Below are positions 55,066-63,127 of a stretch of DNA of 64,000 nt, in pieces. The position numbers were made by a program, and so were the translations under genes. The notes under the pieces were generated by a model, which worked only from the letters and a program-made list of their open reading frames with translations, made no database searches and had not been told where the DNA came from. The stretch comes from Alphaproteobacteria bacterium (GTDB lineage: Bacteria; Pseudomonadota; Alphaproteobacteria; Caulobacterales; Aquidulcibacteraceae): the NCBI GenBank assembly GCA_018969015.1, contig JAGWZE010000004.1, positions 62,001 to 126,000 of the forward strand, read 5' to 3'. The first letter of the stretch is position 1, and each line of letters opens with the position of its first letter.

Positions 55066-55683
55066 TCACTCGTCCGGGCTCTGATCCACCAGCGTGAGCC
55101 GCCCGATCACCGCGCCCATCGAGATGAGCGCCCCCGGGGCGATCACCGCGTTCGCGCCGATCCGCGCGCTGTCGCCGACGAGGGCGCCGAACTTGTCGAC
55201 GCCGGTGTCAATCACGCCATGAGGGGTGTCGATCCGAATGCGCTTGTCGGTGTGCTCGTTACGATAGTTCGCGATCATCGCTCCGGCCTCGACGTTCACG
55301 CCCGCGCCGAGGATCGAATCGCCGACGAAACTCAGGTGCGCGATCTTCGAGCCCGCGATGAGGAACGACGATTTCACTTCGCACGACGGGCCAATGATGC
55401 AGCCTTCGTCGAGCCAGACGCCGCCGCGCAGATAGGCATGCGCGGCGACGAGCGCGCCCGGGCCGATGACGATCGGCGCCTTGAGGATCGCGCCGGGTTC
55501 GACAGTGGCCGTGCGGTGCAGGGCGACGCCATCGGCGATCGAATAGGCGTCGCCAAGGTTCGAGATGATCGCCGTGATGATCGCGGAAGCGTCGGACGTC
55601 AGGCGCCAGGGCGCGTCGCCATAGGCCGCGAGGGGCGAAGCCGGGAAGGCTGCGATGTAATCCGAGATCCGCACGTCCGTCAT
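55066..55683 (-). CDS. Left-handed beta-helix transferase (GlmU/LpxA-like)
   Basis: 205 aa with hexapeptide repeats ([LIV]-G-x4) from about residue 55 to 190 (VEPGAILKAPIVIGPGALVAA ... IGANAVIAPGALISMGAVIG in shorter blocks). The loop VEAGAMIANYRNEHTDKR resembles the GlmU acetyltransferase active-site loop. No nucleotidyltransferase half. Likely a CoA- or ACP-dependent acyltransferase; substrate unknown. The first ATG is inside the adjacent B repeat with GAGG immediately before it; a GTG 12 bases downstream has that GAGG at 9 bases and may be the real start. Confidence 0.8.
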   Translation of the reverse strand: MTDVRISDYIAAFPASPLAAYGDAPWRLTSDASAIITAIISNLGDAYSIADGVALHRTATVEPGAILKAPIVIGPGALVAAHAYLRGGVWLDEGCIIGPSCEVKSSFLIAGSKIAHLSFVGDSILGAGVNVEAGAMIANYRNEHTDKRIRIDTPHGVIDTGVDKFGALVGDSARIGANAVIAPGALISMGAVIGRLTLVDQSPDE

Positions 55684-55772
55684 CCTCGACGCGCCGCAGG
55701 CGCGGCGGGGATCCAGCCTTGCAGCTCGGCCACTGGATCCCCGGCTCGCATGGGATGCGAGCCGAGGATGAC
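55679..55772. repeat. Palindromic repeat family B, copy 7
   Basis: GTCATCCTCGACGCGCC ... CCGAGGATGAC with inner GGGGATCCAG / CTGGATCCCC. Its left end supplies the first ATG of the beta-helix gene. Confidence 0.88.
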
Positions 55773-55795
55773 GGAGGCGGTGGGGCCGTGCGGCT

Positions 55796-56182
55796 TCACG
55801 CCGCCGCCTCGACGTCCGTCGCGCGGAAATCCTCGCCCTTGAACAAGAGCGGCAGGCCGCGGGATTTGGCGAGGGCGTAGGAAAAGCAATCGCCGAAGTT
55901 CAGGCGGTGGGCGCCGGAGCCGAAGCGGGTGAAGGCGGTTTGTGCGATCGCCAACTGCGCTTCGTCGAACGGCGCCGTCACCAGATCGAGCGCAGCGACG
56001 AGCGCCTCCATGAGCCGCGCGTTGTCCGGGCCGCGCCGGCGATGGCATGCGACGAATGCCTCCAGCCGCGTCGGCGCAGCGATCAGGGCGGCGTCCTGCT
56101 CGAGGATGGCCCGTGCGAACGCGTCGGCTTCCGGCTCTTTCCAAAGGATGGCGATCAGCGCCGAGGCGTCGACCACGATCAT
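55796..56182 (-). CDS. vapC: VapC-type PIN-domain toxin
   Basis: 128 aa PIN nuclease with the acidic site D5, E41, D98 and D118 (MIVVDASALI, TRLEAFV, NFGDCFSYALAK, LFKGEDF). Cleaves RNA, in known cases initiator tRNA or rRNA. Its ATG overlaps the antitoxin stop (ATGA). The gene pair sits between the beta-helix and thiolase genes, in the gap of a likely former HMG-synthase-like/thiolase unit. Confidence 0.93.
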   Translation of the reverse strand: MIVVDASALIAILWKEPEADAFARAILEQDAALIAAPTRLEAFVACHRRRGPDNARLMEALVAALDLVTAPFDEAQLAIAQTAFTRFGSGAHRLNFGDCFSYALAKSRGLPLLFKGEDFRATDVEAAA

Positions 56183-56433
56183 TTCGGCAGCCCATCCGCA
56201 TCATAGAGGATGTCGTCGGGCTGGCCGGGATCATAAACCGGATGCGTCTGCGCCTCGATCTGAAGGCGCCGGATGGCGGCGAGGCGGTCGTCTCGGGCGT
56301 CGGCGGGCGCCGGCGTCCGCGCAAGCTTTTCCGCCAGCGCGGCCGTTACGGCGTCCGTGATCGTCATGCCCGTGCGGGCGGCGAGTTCGCGGGCCAGCGC
56401 ATCGGCTTCTTCGGAGCGTATATACAGCGGCAT
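56179..56433 (-). CDS. vapB: VapB-type antitoxin
   Basis: 84 aa. N-terminal DNA-binding part (LYIRSEEADALARELAARTG, MTITDAVTAALAEKL) of the Rv0623/PSK-like VapB family; the C-terminal acidic segment HPVYDPGQPDDILYD would wrap the toxin. The start is fixed by homology; two GTATATAC palindromes flank it. Autoregulates with VapC. Confidence 0.9.
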   Translation of the reverse strand: MPLYIRSEEADALARELAARTGMTITDAVTAALAEKLARTPAPADARDDRLAAIRRLQIEAQTHPVYDPGQPDDILYDADGLPK

Positions 56434-56446
56434 CGGGCGTATATAC
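56418..56446. promoter_or_regulatory. Likely VapBC operator
   Basis: GCGTATATACA occurs twice; the palindromes GTATATAC lie at 56418-56425 and 56439-56446, 21 bp apart (two helical turns), one inside the vapB start and one just upstream. Suits cooperative binding of a VapBC complex. Confidence 0.65.
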
Positions 56447-56510
56447 ACTGCGCCCTGCGTTAACGCTATGACGCTGCGGAACGGCGGCGCGCGCAACCAG
56501 GAGAACGCCA

Positions 56511-57713
56511 ATGGCTTCGGGTATTCGCGACAAGGTCGCCATCATCGGCATGGGCTGCTCCAAGTTCGGCGAGCGCTGGGACGCCGGCCCCGAAGAGCTG
56601 ATGGTCGAGGCCTATCTGGAGGCCATGGGGGAGGCCAGGATCGAGCCGACGCAGCTCGACGCCGCCTGGTTCTCCACCCACATCGACGAGATCGGCACGG
56701 GCAAGGGCGGCACGCCGCTCGCGCATGCGCTGCGCCTGCCCAATATCGCGGTGACGCGGGTGGAGAATTTCTGCGCCTCGGGCTCGGAGGCGTTCCGCGG
56801 CGCGGTGTACGCGGTCGCGGCCGGCGCGGCCGACATCGCGCTCGCGGTGGGCGTCGAGAAGCTGAAGGACACGGGCTATGGCGGCCTGCCGGTCTCCAAT
56901 CCCGGCACGCTCCTGCCGCAGACGATGCCGAACGGCTCCGCGCCCGGCAATTTCGCCCAGCTCGCCAGCGCCTATCGCGTGAAGCACGGCGTCGACCGCA
57001 AGGATCTGAAGCGCGCGATCGCGCACGTCTCGGTGAAGAGCCACGCCAACGGCGCCAAGAACCCGAAAGCGCATTTGCGCAACGTCGTGACGGAAGAGCA
57101 GGTGATCGGCGCGCCGATGATCGCCGAGCCGCTCGGCCTGTTCGATTGCTGCGGCGTATCGGACGGCGCGGCGGCGGCGATCGTGACGACGCCGGAAATC
57201 GCCAAGGCGCTCGGCCACGGCGATCTCGTCACCGTGAAGGCGCTGCAGCTCTCGGTCTCGAACGGCTATGAGAGCCAGTTCAATGCGTGGGACGGCTCCT
57301 ATTTCCACACCGCCCGCATCGCCGCGAAGAAGGCCTACAAGGAAGCCGGCATCGAGAAGCCGCGCGAGCAGATCTCGATGATGGAGGTGCACGATTGCTT
57401 CTCCATCACCGAGCTCGTGACGATGGAGGATCTCTTCATTTCCGAGGAAGGGCAGGCCTGGCGCGACGTGCTCGACGGCTTCTACGACGCCGACGGCCAG
57501 GTGCCGTGCCAGATCGACGGCGGCCTGAAATGCTTCGGCCACCCGATCGGCGCCTCGGGCCTGCGCATGCTCTACGAAATGTACCTGCAGCTGAAAGGCC
57601 GCGCCGGCGAGCGCCAGCTTGCGAACCCGAAATTCGGCATGACGCACAATCTCGGCGGCGCGCCGTCGAGCAATGTGTGCTCGGTGGCGATCATCGGGCA
57701 GCAGGGGGCGTAA
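56511..57713 (+). CDS. Thiolase family protein (acetyl-CoA acetyltransferase, SCP2-type)
   Basis: 400 aa. Nucleophile C88 in VENFCASGSEAF; HDCF and CFGHPIGASG hold the His and second Cys; the overall pattern is the SCP2/nonspecific lipid-transfer thiolase group rather than PhaA. Likely degradative thiolysis of a branched or ring-derived acyl-CoA. AGGAG precedes the ATG. Functionally related to the HMG-CoA-synthase-like gene at 53384 on the same strand, now separated from it by five elements. Confidence 0.9.
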   Translation: MASGIRDKVAIIGMGCSKFGERWDAGPEELMVEAYLEAMGEARIEPTQLDAAWFSTHIDEIGTGKGGTPLAHALRLPNIAVTRVENFCASGSEAFRGAVYAVAAGAADIALAVGVEKLKDTGYGGLPVSNPGTLLPQTMPNGSAPGNFAQLASAYRVKHGVDRKDLKRAIAHVSVKSHANGAKNPKAHLRNVVTEEQVIGAPMIAEPLGLFDCCGVSDGAAAAIVTTPEIAKALGHGDLVTVKALQLSVSNGYESQFNAWDGSYFHTARIAAKKAYKEAGIEKPREQISMMEVHDCFSITELVTMEDLFISEEGQAWRDVLDGFYDADGQVPCQIDGGLKCFGHPIGASGLRMLYEMYLQLKGRAGERQLANPKFGMTHNLGGAPSSNVCSVAIIGQQGA

Positions 57714-57720
57714 GCTCGGG

Positions 57721-57862
57721 TTTCCCTCTCCGCTTGTGGGAGAGGGTGAATCGGCGGCGGAGCCGCCGAGACGGGTGAGGGGTGTTGGCGCTGAGGCTGG
57801 CAGGGACGAGGTTCACCCCTCATCCGGCGCTTCGCGCCACCTTCTCCCACAAGGGGAGAAGG
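57721..57862. repeat. Two half copies of repeat family A in swapped order
   Basis: A right half (57721-57786: CCGCTTGTGGGAGAGGGTG to GACGGGTGAGGGGTGTT) is followed after 24 bases by a left half (57811-57862: GTTCACCCCTCATCCGGCGC to CACAAGGGGAGAAGG). The normal order is left then right, so this is tail-to-head. The left half ends 5 bases before the next start codon. Confidence 0.8.
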
Positions 57863-57867
57863 ACACC

Positions 57868-59055
57868 GTGATCGCCATCATCGGCGCGGGGCCTGCGGGG
57901 CTCATTGCGGCGGAGCGGCTTGCGGCGGCGGGGTTCGCCGTCACGGTCTATGAGCGCATGGCGAGCCCGGCGCGGAAGTTCCTGCTGGCGGGGCGCGGCG
58001 GGCTCAATCTCACGCACACGGAGGATCTGCCGCGGTTCGTCGCGCGCTATGGCGCGGCAGCCGATCGGCTCGCGCCGATGATCGCGGCGTTTCCGCCGGA
58101 CGCGCTGCGCGGGTGGAGCGCGGCGCTGGGCGAAGAGACGTTTGCGGGCACGAGCGGGCGGGTGTTCCCCAAAAGCTTCAAGGCGACGCCGCTGTTGCGC
58201 GCGTGGCTGCGGCGGCTCGACGGCGCGGGCGTGCGCTTCGCGTTCGGGCGGACGTGGCGCGGGTGGGATGCGGCTGGCGCGCTGCGGTTTGCGATCGCTG
58301 AGGGCGAGGAAATCGTGCGCGCGGACGCGGTCGTGCTGGCCCTCGGCGGGGCGTCATGGCCGCGGCTCGGGTCTGATGGCGGATGGGCGGAGATTCTGCG
58401 GCGCGAGGGCGTGGACATCGCGCCGTTGCGGCCCTCGAACTGCGGGATCGAGATCGCGTGGTCGCCGTTCGTGCGGGAGCGGATCGCGGGCGCGCCGCTG
58501 AAAAACGTCGCGCTTCGGGCGGGGGCGGCGACGGCGCGCGGGGAGTGTGTCGTCACCGAAGAGGGGCTGGAGGGCGGCGCGGTCTATGCGCTGGGCGATG
58601 CGGTGCGCCGCGCGGGCGCGACGCTCCACATCGATTTCAAGCCGGACCTGACCGAAGCCGTGGTCGCTGCGCGGCTCGCCGCCGTGCCGAAAGGCGCGTC
58701 CTGGCCCAAGGCCGTCGCGCGTGCGCTGGGGTTCGATGCGGCGGTGCGCGCGCTGTTGGCGGAGGCGGGGTTCGCGCAGGCGGATACGGCCCGGCGCGCG
58801 GCGCTGGTGAAGGATGCGGCGTTCACGGTGACGGGCGCGCGGCCGATCGAGAAGGCGATTTCCACCGCCGGCGGCGTGACGTGGGGCGCGCTCGACGACC
58901 GCCTGATGCTGCGCGCGCGGCCGGGCGTGTTCATCGCCGGCGAGATGATCGACTGGGACGCGCCGACCGGCGGCTATCTCCTGCAGGCGTGCTTCGCCAG
59001 CGGCGCCTGGGCGGCCGAGGGCGTGCGCGTCTGGCTCAGCCGCCCGCCCGCTTGA
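57868..59055 (+). CDS. NAD(P)/FAD-binding flavoprotein, TIGR03862/HI0933 (BaiN-like) family
   Basis: 395 aa. IAIIGAGPAGLIAAERLA dinucleotide loop at the very start, AGRGGLNLTH (the HI0933-family signature), AGTSGRVFPKSFKA, and C-terminal GEMIDWDAPTGGYLLQACFASG. Reaction unknown; relatives include the bile-acid reductase BaiN. The start is GTG, and its ribosome-binding site GGAGAAGG belongs to the family A half repeat that abuts it. The 3' end overlaps the converging DUF6285 gene by 20 bases. Confidence 0.85.
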   Translation: MIAIIGAGPAGLIAAERLAAAGFAVTVYERMASPARKFLLAGRGGLNLTHTEDLPRFVARYGAAADRLAPMIAAFPPDALRGWSAALGEETFAGTSGRVFPKSFKATPLLRAWLRRLDGAGVRFAFGRTWRGWDAAGALRFAIAEGEEIVRADAVVLALGGASWPRLGSDGGWAEILRREGVDIAPLRPSNCGIEIAWSPFVRERIAGAPLKNVALRAGAATARGECVVTEEGLEGGAVYALGDAVRRAGATLHIDFKPDLTEAVVAARLAAVPKGASWPKAVARALGFDAAVRALLAEAGFAQADTARRAALVKDAAFTVTGARPIEKAISTAGGVTWGALDDRLMLRARPGVFIAGEMIDWDAPTGGYLLQACFASGAWAAEGVRVWLSRPPA

Positions 59056-59404
59056 GGGAGCCGTAGTTCGGCTGCTCGATGCGGACGCGGTCGATCGCGG
59101 TCTTTTCGAGATGTTCGAGCAGGCCGGGCGTGGTTTCATCGACGGCGCCGGCGCGGATTTCCGCCGAGAGCGCGCTGCGCAGGAACGCGAGATCGCCGTC
59201 GTGGCCGATCAGGTCCTTGAGGCGAGCGCGTTCGGCTTCGGCGGCGGCGGGGCCGTCGGTGAGTTCGCGCTGGATGATCGCGAGCACGTTGAGCGCGACG
59301 CGGCCATGGAAGGCGGCGTGGCCTTCGAGTTTCGGCAGCGCCACCTTCTCGAGAAACAGCGCGACGGATTCGACGAGCTGGGGTGCGGACGGTTCGCCGA
59401 GCAT
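59036..59404 (-). CDS. DUF6285 domain protein
   Basis: 122 aa, all helical: LVESVALFLEKVALPKL and FHGRVALNVLAIIQREL near the start. This small domain is found next to APH-like phosphotransferases and acyl-CoA dehydrogenases, often in acyl-CoA catabolic loci, and is likely a partner of the kinase. The ATG overlaps the upstream stop (TGATG). Confidence 0.82.
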   Translation of the reverse strand: MLGEPSAPQLVESVALFLEKVALPKLEGHAAFHGRVALNVLAIIQRELTDGPAAAEAERARLKDLIGHDGDLAFLRSALSAEIRAGAVDETTPGLLEHLEKTAIDRVRIEQPNYGSLKRAGG

Positions 59405-60411
59405 CAGAGTTTTCCCCGCATCATCAGGATGAGATCGAGTTCGGTTTCGCTGGAGCGGCGCCCGATGGCGGCGCGCTCGACGGTCTTGTCCAGGCCGCTG
59501 TCATAGGCGCGGAACATGGTGAGACACATGATCCCCCATTTCAGCGCGCCGAACATCGTCCAGAAACGGACGGTGTCTGCGGTGACGTCGGGATCGCCGC
59601 CGGCCGCGTGATAGGCGGCGAGGAAATCCGCCACTTCGCCGAAGCCGCCGACGGGCTTGTCGACTTGGCTGAAGCGCCACGAGGGCGTGCACACCCAACC
59701 GAGATCTTCCGACGGGTCGCCGAGATGGGCGAGCTCCCAGTCCAGCGCGGCGACCAGGCCCGCGCCGTCGACCATGATGTTGCCGAGGCGGAAATCGCCA
59801 TGCACGAGCCGCGGCGCGGCGCGCTGCGGCACGTTGCGGCGCAGCATGGCGAAGGCGAGATCGAAGATGGGCCGCGGCGAATTGAAGGAGCGGTAGATCT
59901 CCTCGTAGCGATCGAGTTGCGCGGCGGCGTCGAGCAGCGGCAGCGGGGGCAACCCGTCGAGCGGGGCGGCGTGGATGCGCGCGAGGCAGGCGCCGCAATC
60001 GGCGGCGAGCTTCGGGCGCGCTTGGGCGAAGTCGGCGTCGCGCAGGATCTTGCGTGCGATCGTTTCGCCGGCGAGCCGCTCCATGACGTAGCCGACGCCG
60101 AGGCCGTCTTCGGGCGCCAGAACGTGCGCGACGCGCGGCGCGGGCGCGCCGGCGACGATGGCGGATTTGATCACCGCGGCTTCCGTGGCGAGACCGATCG
60201 CCTGCGCGGAGGGCAGCATCTCGGCGCCGCCGGGCGGGCGCCGCAGGATGAAGCCCAAGGCGCCGTCCGGGGCCGGAACATCGAATGACCACGTCTCCTG
60301 GCTCGCGCCGCCCGACAGGCGCTTCAGGTTCGCGATCGTGGCGGCGCCGGGCGTGAGGCGCGGCGCGAGCGCGGCGAGGCCGCGGGCGAGGTCGGCGGGA
60401 TCGGTGCTCAT
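59404..60411 (-). CDS. APH-fold phosphotransferase (ACAD10/11-type)
   Basis: 335 aa kinase-like protein: RLSGGASQETWSFD (P-loop-like start), VMERLAGE hinge, the catalytic loop HGDFRLGN and metal-binding ALDWELAHLGDP. This subgroup resembles the kinase domain of ACAD10/11, which phosphorylates 4-hydroxyacyl-CoAs for beta-oxidation; that function is inferred, not shown. Translationally coupled to DUF6285. No clear Shine-Dalgarno. Confidence 0.87.
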   Translation of the reverse strand: MSTDPADLARGLAALAPRLTPGAATIANLKRLSGGASQETWSFDVPAPDGALGFILRRPPGGAEMLPSAQAIGLATEAAVIKSAIVAGAPAPRVAHVLAPEDGLGVGYVMERLAGETIARKILRDADFAQARPKLAADCGACLARIHAAPLDGLPPLPLLDAAAQLDRYEEIYRSFNSPRPIFDLAFAMLRRNVPQRAAPRLVHGDFRLGNIMVDGAGLVAALDWELAHLGDPSEDLGWVCTPSWRFSQVDKPVGGFGEVADFLAAYHAAGGDPDVTADTVRFWTMFGALKWGIMCLTMFRAYDSGLDKTVERAAIGRRSSETELDLILMMRGKL

Positions 60412-60496
60412 GCGGGCGTTGTAGAGGAGATTTTGGCGGGAGGCGACGTGACGACGCGTGAGGGGGCGGGCGATTTTTTCCGCCCTAACGCGCGGC

Positions 60497-60617
60497 GTCA
60501 TTCCGGGGCGCGCGGAACGCGCGAACCCGGAACCCAGCGCGTGGCCCGGATTCCCCCCCAACCTGTTCCCTTTGGCCCCTGGGTTCAGGGTTCGGCCTTC
60601 GGCCGCCCCGGAATGAC
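60497..60617. repeat. Palindromic repeat family C, copy 2
   Basis: GTCATTCCGGGGCGCGCGG opens and GGCCGCCCCGGAATGAC closes a 121-bp imperfect palindrome with inner ACCCGGAACCCAG / CCTGGGTTCAGGGTT arms. It lies between the recG end and the phosphotransferase start, both minus strand. Confidence 0.8.
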
Positions 60618-60658
60618 GCTGCCCGTTTTCACCTTTGCGGCACGGCAAAGCACACGGG

Positions 60659-62776
60659 TCACCCCGAGCGCGCCAGATGTTCGCTCTCCTCGACGTCGAA
60701 CAGGGCGAGCGCGAGGCGGATCGCGGCGCCGCGGGGGCCGGTGAGGTCAGGGTCGGCATCGACGGCGAGGCGCGCTTCCTGGTCGGCGAGCGCGAGCAGA
60801 TCGCCGTGCGCGGCGGGATCGACGAAGCGGAAGGGCGGGAAGCCGCTCTGGCGCACGCCGAGCAGATCGCCGGAGCCGCGCAGCTTGAAGTCGGTCTCAG
60901 CGATGGCGAAGCCGTCGTCGGTGCGGCGCAACGTATCGAGGCGCGTCTTGGCGAGCTCGCCGAGCGGCGGGCGCCACAACAGGACGCACGCGCCCGGCTT
61001 GTCGCCGCGGCCGACGCGACCGCGCAGCTGGTGCAACTGTGCGAGGCCGAACCGTTCGGCGTGCTCGATCACCATGATCGTGGCTTCGGGCACGTTGACG
61101 CCGACCTCGATCACGGTGGTGGCCACGAGCAGGAATGAGGCGCCGGAGCGGAAGCGGTCCATGGCGGCGTCGCGCGCGGAGGCGCCCATCTTGCCGTGCA
61201 CGAGTTCGACCTGATCGCCGAAGCGCTCGCGCAGCAGCTCGAACCGGTCTTCGGCGGCGGCGAGATCGACCTCCTCGGACTCGGAGATCAGCGGGCAGAC
61301 CCAATAGGCGCGTTCGCCGCGCGCGGCCGCTTCGGCGACGGAATCGATCAGCTCCTCCATGCGGTTGGTGGGCAAAGCGACGGTGCGGATCGGCTTGCGG
61401 CCGGGGGGCTTCTCGTCGAGCACGGAAATGTCCATGTCGCCGAACACCGCAAGGCCCAGCGTGCGCGGGATCGGCGTGGCGCTCATGACGAGCACGTGCG
61501 GCTCCACGCCCTTCTCCACGAGTCGCATGCGATCGGAGACGCCGAAGCGGTGCTGTTCGTCGATAATGACGAGGCCGAGTTTCGCGAACGCGACCTCGTC
61601 TTGAAACAGCGCGTGCGTGCCGATGACGGCGCCGACGGCGCCGCTGGCGATCGCCTCCATCGCGGCGCGCTTCTCCTTGGCCTTGTCGCGGCCCGTGAAG
61701 ACGAGCGCGCGCACGCCGGCGGCTTCGAGCAGCGGGACGAGGCCTTCGCCATGCTGGCGCGCGAGGATCTCGGTCGGCGCCATCAGCGCGCTCTGGAAGC
61801 CGGCCTCGGCGGCGTTGGCCATCGCCAGCGCGGCGACGAGCGTCTTGCCGGAGCCGACGTCGCCCTGGAGGAGGCGCAGCATCGGCGAGGCGCGGGCCAT
61901 GTCGGCGCGGATGTCGCGGAAGGCGCGGGTTTGCGCGCCGGTGGGCGGGTAGGGAATGGCCGCGAGCAGGGCCTGCGCGCGCGCGCCGGGCGCCTCGATG
62001 GCGCGGCCCTGCTTGGCGCGGCGGCCGGCGCGGCGCAGACGCAGCGCGCACTGGCGGGCGAAGAGTTCGTCATAGGCGAGGCGGGTGCGGAACGGCGCTT
62101 CGGGCGTGACGTCGGCCGGGTCCTCGGGCGCATGCAGGCGGCGCAGCGCGTCCCCGAAGCTTGGCCAGCCGCGGGCGGCGACGGTGCTGGCGCCAAGCCA
62201 TTCGGGCGGATCGCCGACGCGCGCGACGGCGGCGCGCACGGCCCGCTGCAACGTGCGCAGCGGCAGGCCGGCCGTGAGCGGATACACCGGCTCCACGGCG
62301 GGCGGCGCCTGGCCCGTCGCGGGATCGACGACGTGATCCGGGTGCAGCATCTGGCGCTCGCCGTTCCACGTCTCGACCTTGCCGGAGACGAGGCGCGTCT
62401 GGCCCACCGGCCACAGGCGCTCGATCATGTCCCGCTTGGGGCGGAAATAGGTGACGGTGAGAAAGCCCGTCTCGTCGCGCAGGCGCACGCGGTAGGGCAT
62501 CTTCTGGCTGACCGAGGGGAGGTGCATGTCCACCTCCGCCTCGATGGTGGCGATCTCGCCGTCACGGGTCTCGGCGATCGGCACGCGGTTGCGGCGGTCG
62601 ATCGCGGCGGTGGGCGCGAGGAAGGCGAGGTCCTTGGCCTTGAGGCCGCCCGCGCCGGCGCCGGCGACCTTCTCGATGAGCAGCGCGACATCCCGCCGCA
62701 GGCCTTTGACCGGCGGCGCGGGGCCCAGAAGGGCGGTCTCGGCCGGAGCCGGGGCGGGGGGAGGCGAAACGCTCAT
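60659..62776 (-). CDS. recG: ATP-dependent DNA helicase RecG
   Basis: 705 aa. N-terminal wedge domain with OB fold (about 70-160) that binds branched DNA; superfamily 2 helicase core with Walker A GDVGSGKT at 305-312, DEQH at 406-409, SATPIPRT, and the helicase motif VI QLRGRVGRG; C-terminal TRG region. Reverses stalled forks and processes Holliday junctions. Divergent from sdhE-mfd, a standard alphaproteobacterial arrangement. Confidence 0.96.
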   Translation of the reverse strand: MSVSPPPAPAPAETALLGPAPPVKGLRRDVALLIEKVAGAGAGGLKAKDLAFLAPTAAIDRRNRVPIAETRDGEIATIEAEVDMHLPSVSQKMPYRVRLRDETGFLTVTYFRPKRDMIERLWPVGQTRLVSGKVETWNGERQMLHPDHVVDPATGQAPPAVEPVYPLTAGLPLRTLQRAVRAAVARVGDPPEWLGASTVAARGWPSFGDALRRLHAPEDPADVTPEAPFRTRLAYDELFARQCALRLRRAGRRAKQGRAIEAPGARAQALLAAIPYPPTGAQTRAFRDIRADMARASPMLRLLQGDVGSGKTLVAALAMANAAEAGFQSALMAPTEILARQHGEGLVPLLEAAGVRALVFTGRDKAKEKRAAMEAIASGAVGAVIGTHALFQDEVAFAKLGLVIIDEQHRFGVSDRMRLVEKGVEPHVLVMSATPIPRTLGLAVFGDMDISVLDEKPPGRKPIRTVALPTNRMEELIDSVAEAAARGERAYWVCPLISESEEVDLAAAEDRFELLRERFGDQVELVHGKMGASARDAAMDRFRSGASFLLVATTVIEVGVNVPEATIMVIEHAERFGLAQLHQLRGRVGRGDKPGACVLLWRPPLGELAKTRLDTLRRTDDGFAIAETDFKLRGSGDLLGVRQSGFPPFRFVDPAAHGDLLALADQEARLAVDADPDLTGPRGAAIRLALALFDVEESEHLARSG

Positions 62777-62842
62777 TCGTCCATGCGCTGACAGGCCCGA
62801 GGGATTGGGTTATAGCGCCAGCCCTTCCCATATGGGGCATCC

Positions 62843-63127
62843 ATGGACGATCGGCGCAAACGCATCCGCTTCCGGGCCTGGCGGCGCGGCTTTCGGGAAA
62901 TTGACCTGATTCTCGGCGCCTTCGCCGACGCGCACGTCGAAGAGCTCGACGAGGCGGGCCTTGTCGAGTTCGAGCGCCTGCTCGATACGCCCGATCAGGA
63001 CGTCTACGACTGGATCGTCGGCCGCACGAAGCCGCCGGCCGACCAGGACGGCCCGGTGCTGGCGCTGATTCGCAGTTTCCGCTTCTTCGCCCGCACCGCG
63101 GCCGCCGGAAAGCCGGAGCCCGCGTGA
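62843..63127 (+). CDS. sdhE: FAD assembly factor SdhE (SDH assembly factor 2)
   Basis: 94 aa, five-helix DUF339 fold with the RGxxE motif (RGFRE, residues 15-19) that contacts SdhA and assists covalent attachment of FAD. Functional partner of sdhA at 12783 though 48 kb away. Stop overlaps the mfd start by GTGA. Confidence 0.94.
   Translation: MDDRRKRIRFRAWRRGFREIDLILGAFADAHVEELDEAGLVEFERLLDTPDQDVYDWIVGRTKPPADQDGPVLALIRSFRFFARTAAAGKPEPA

Noticed and set aside
60460-60487. T6 run after a GC-rich stretch as a terminator
   Set aside because: The six T lie in the loop between GGGCGG and CCGCCC rather than after the stem, so it is not a Rho-independent terminator on the plus strand.
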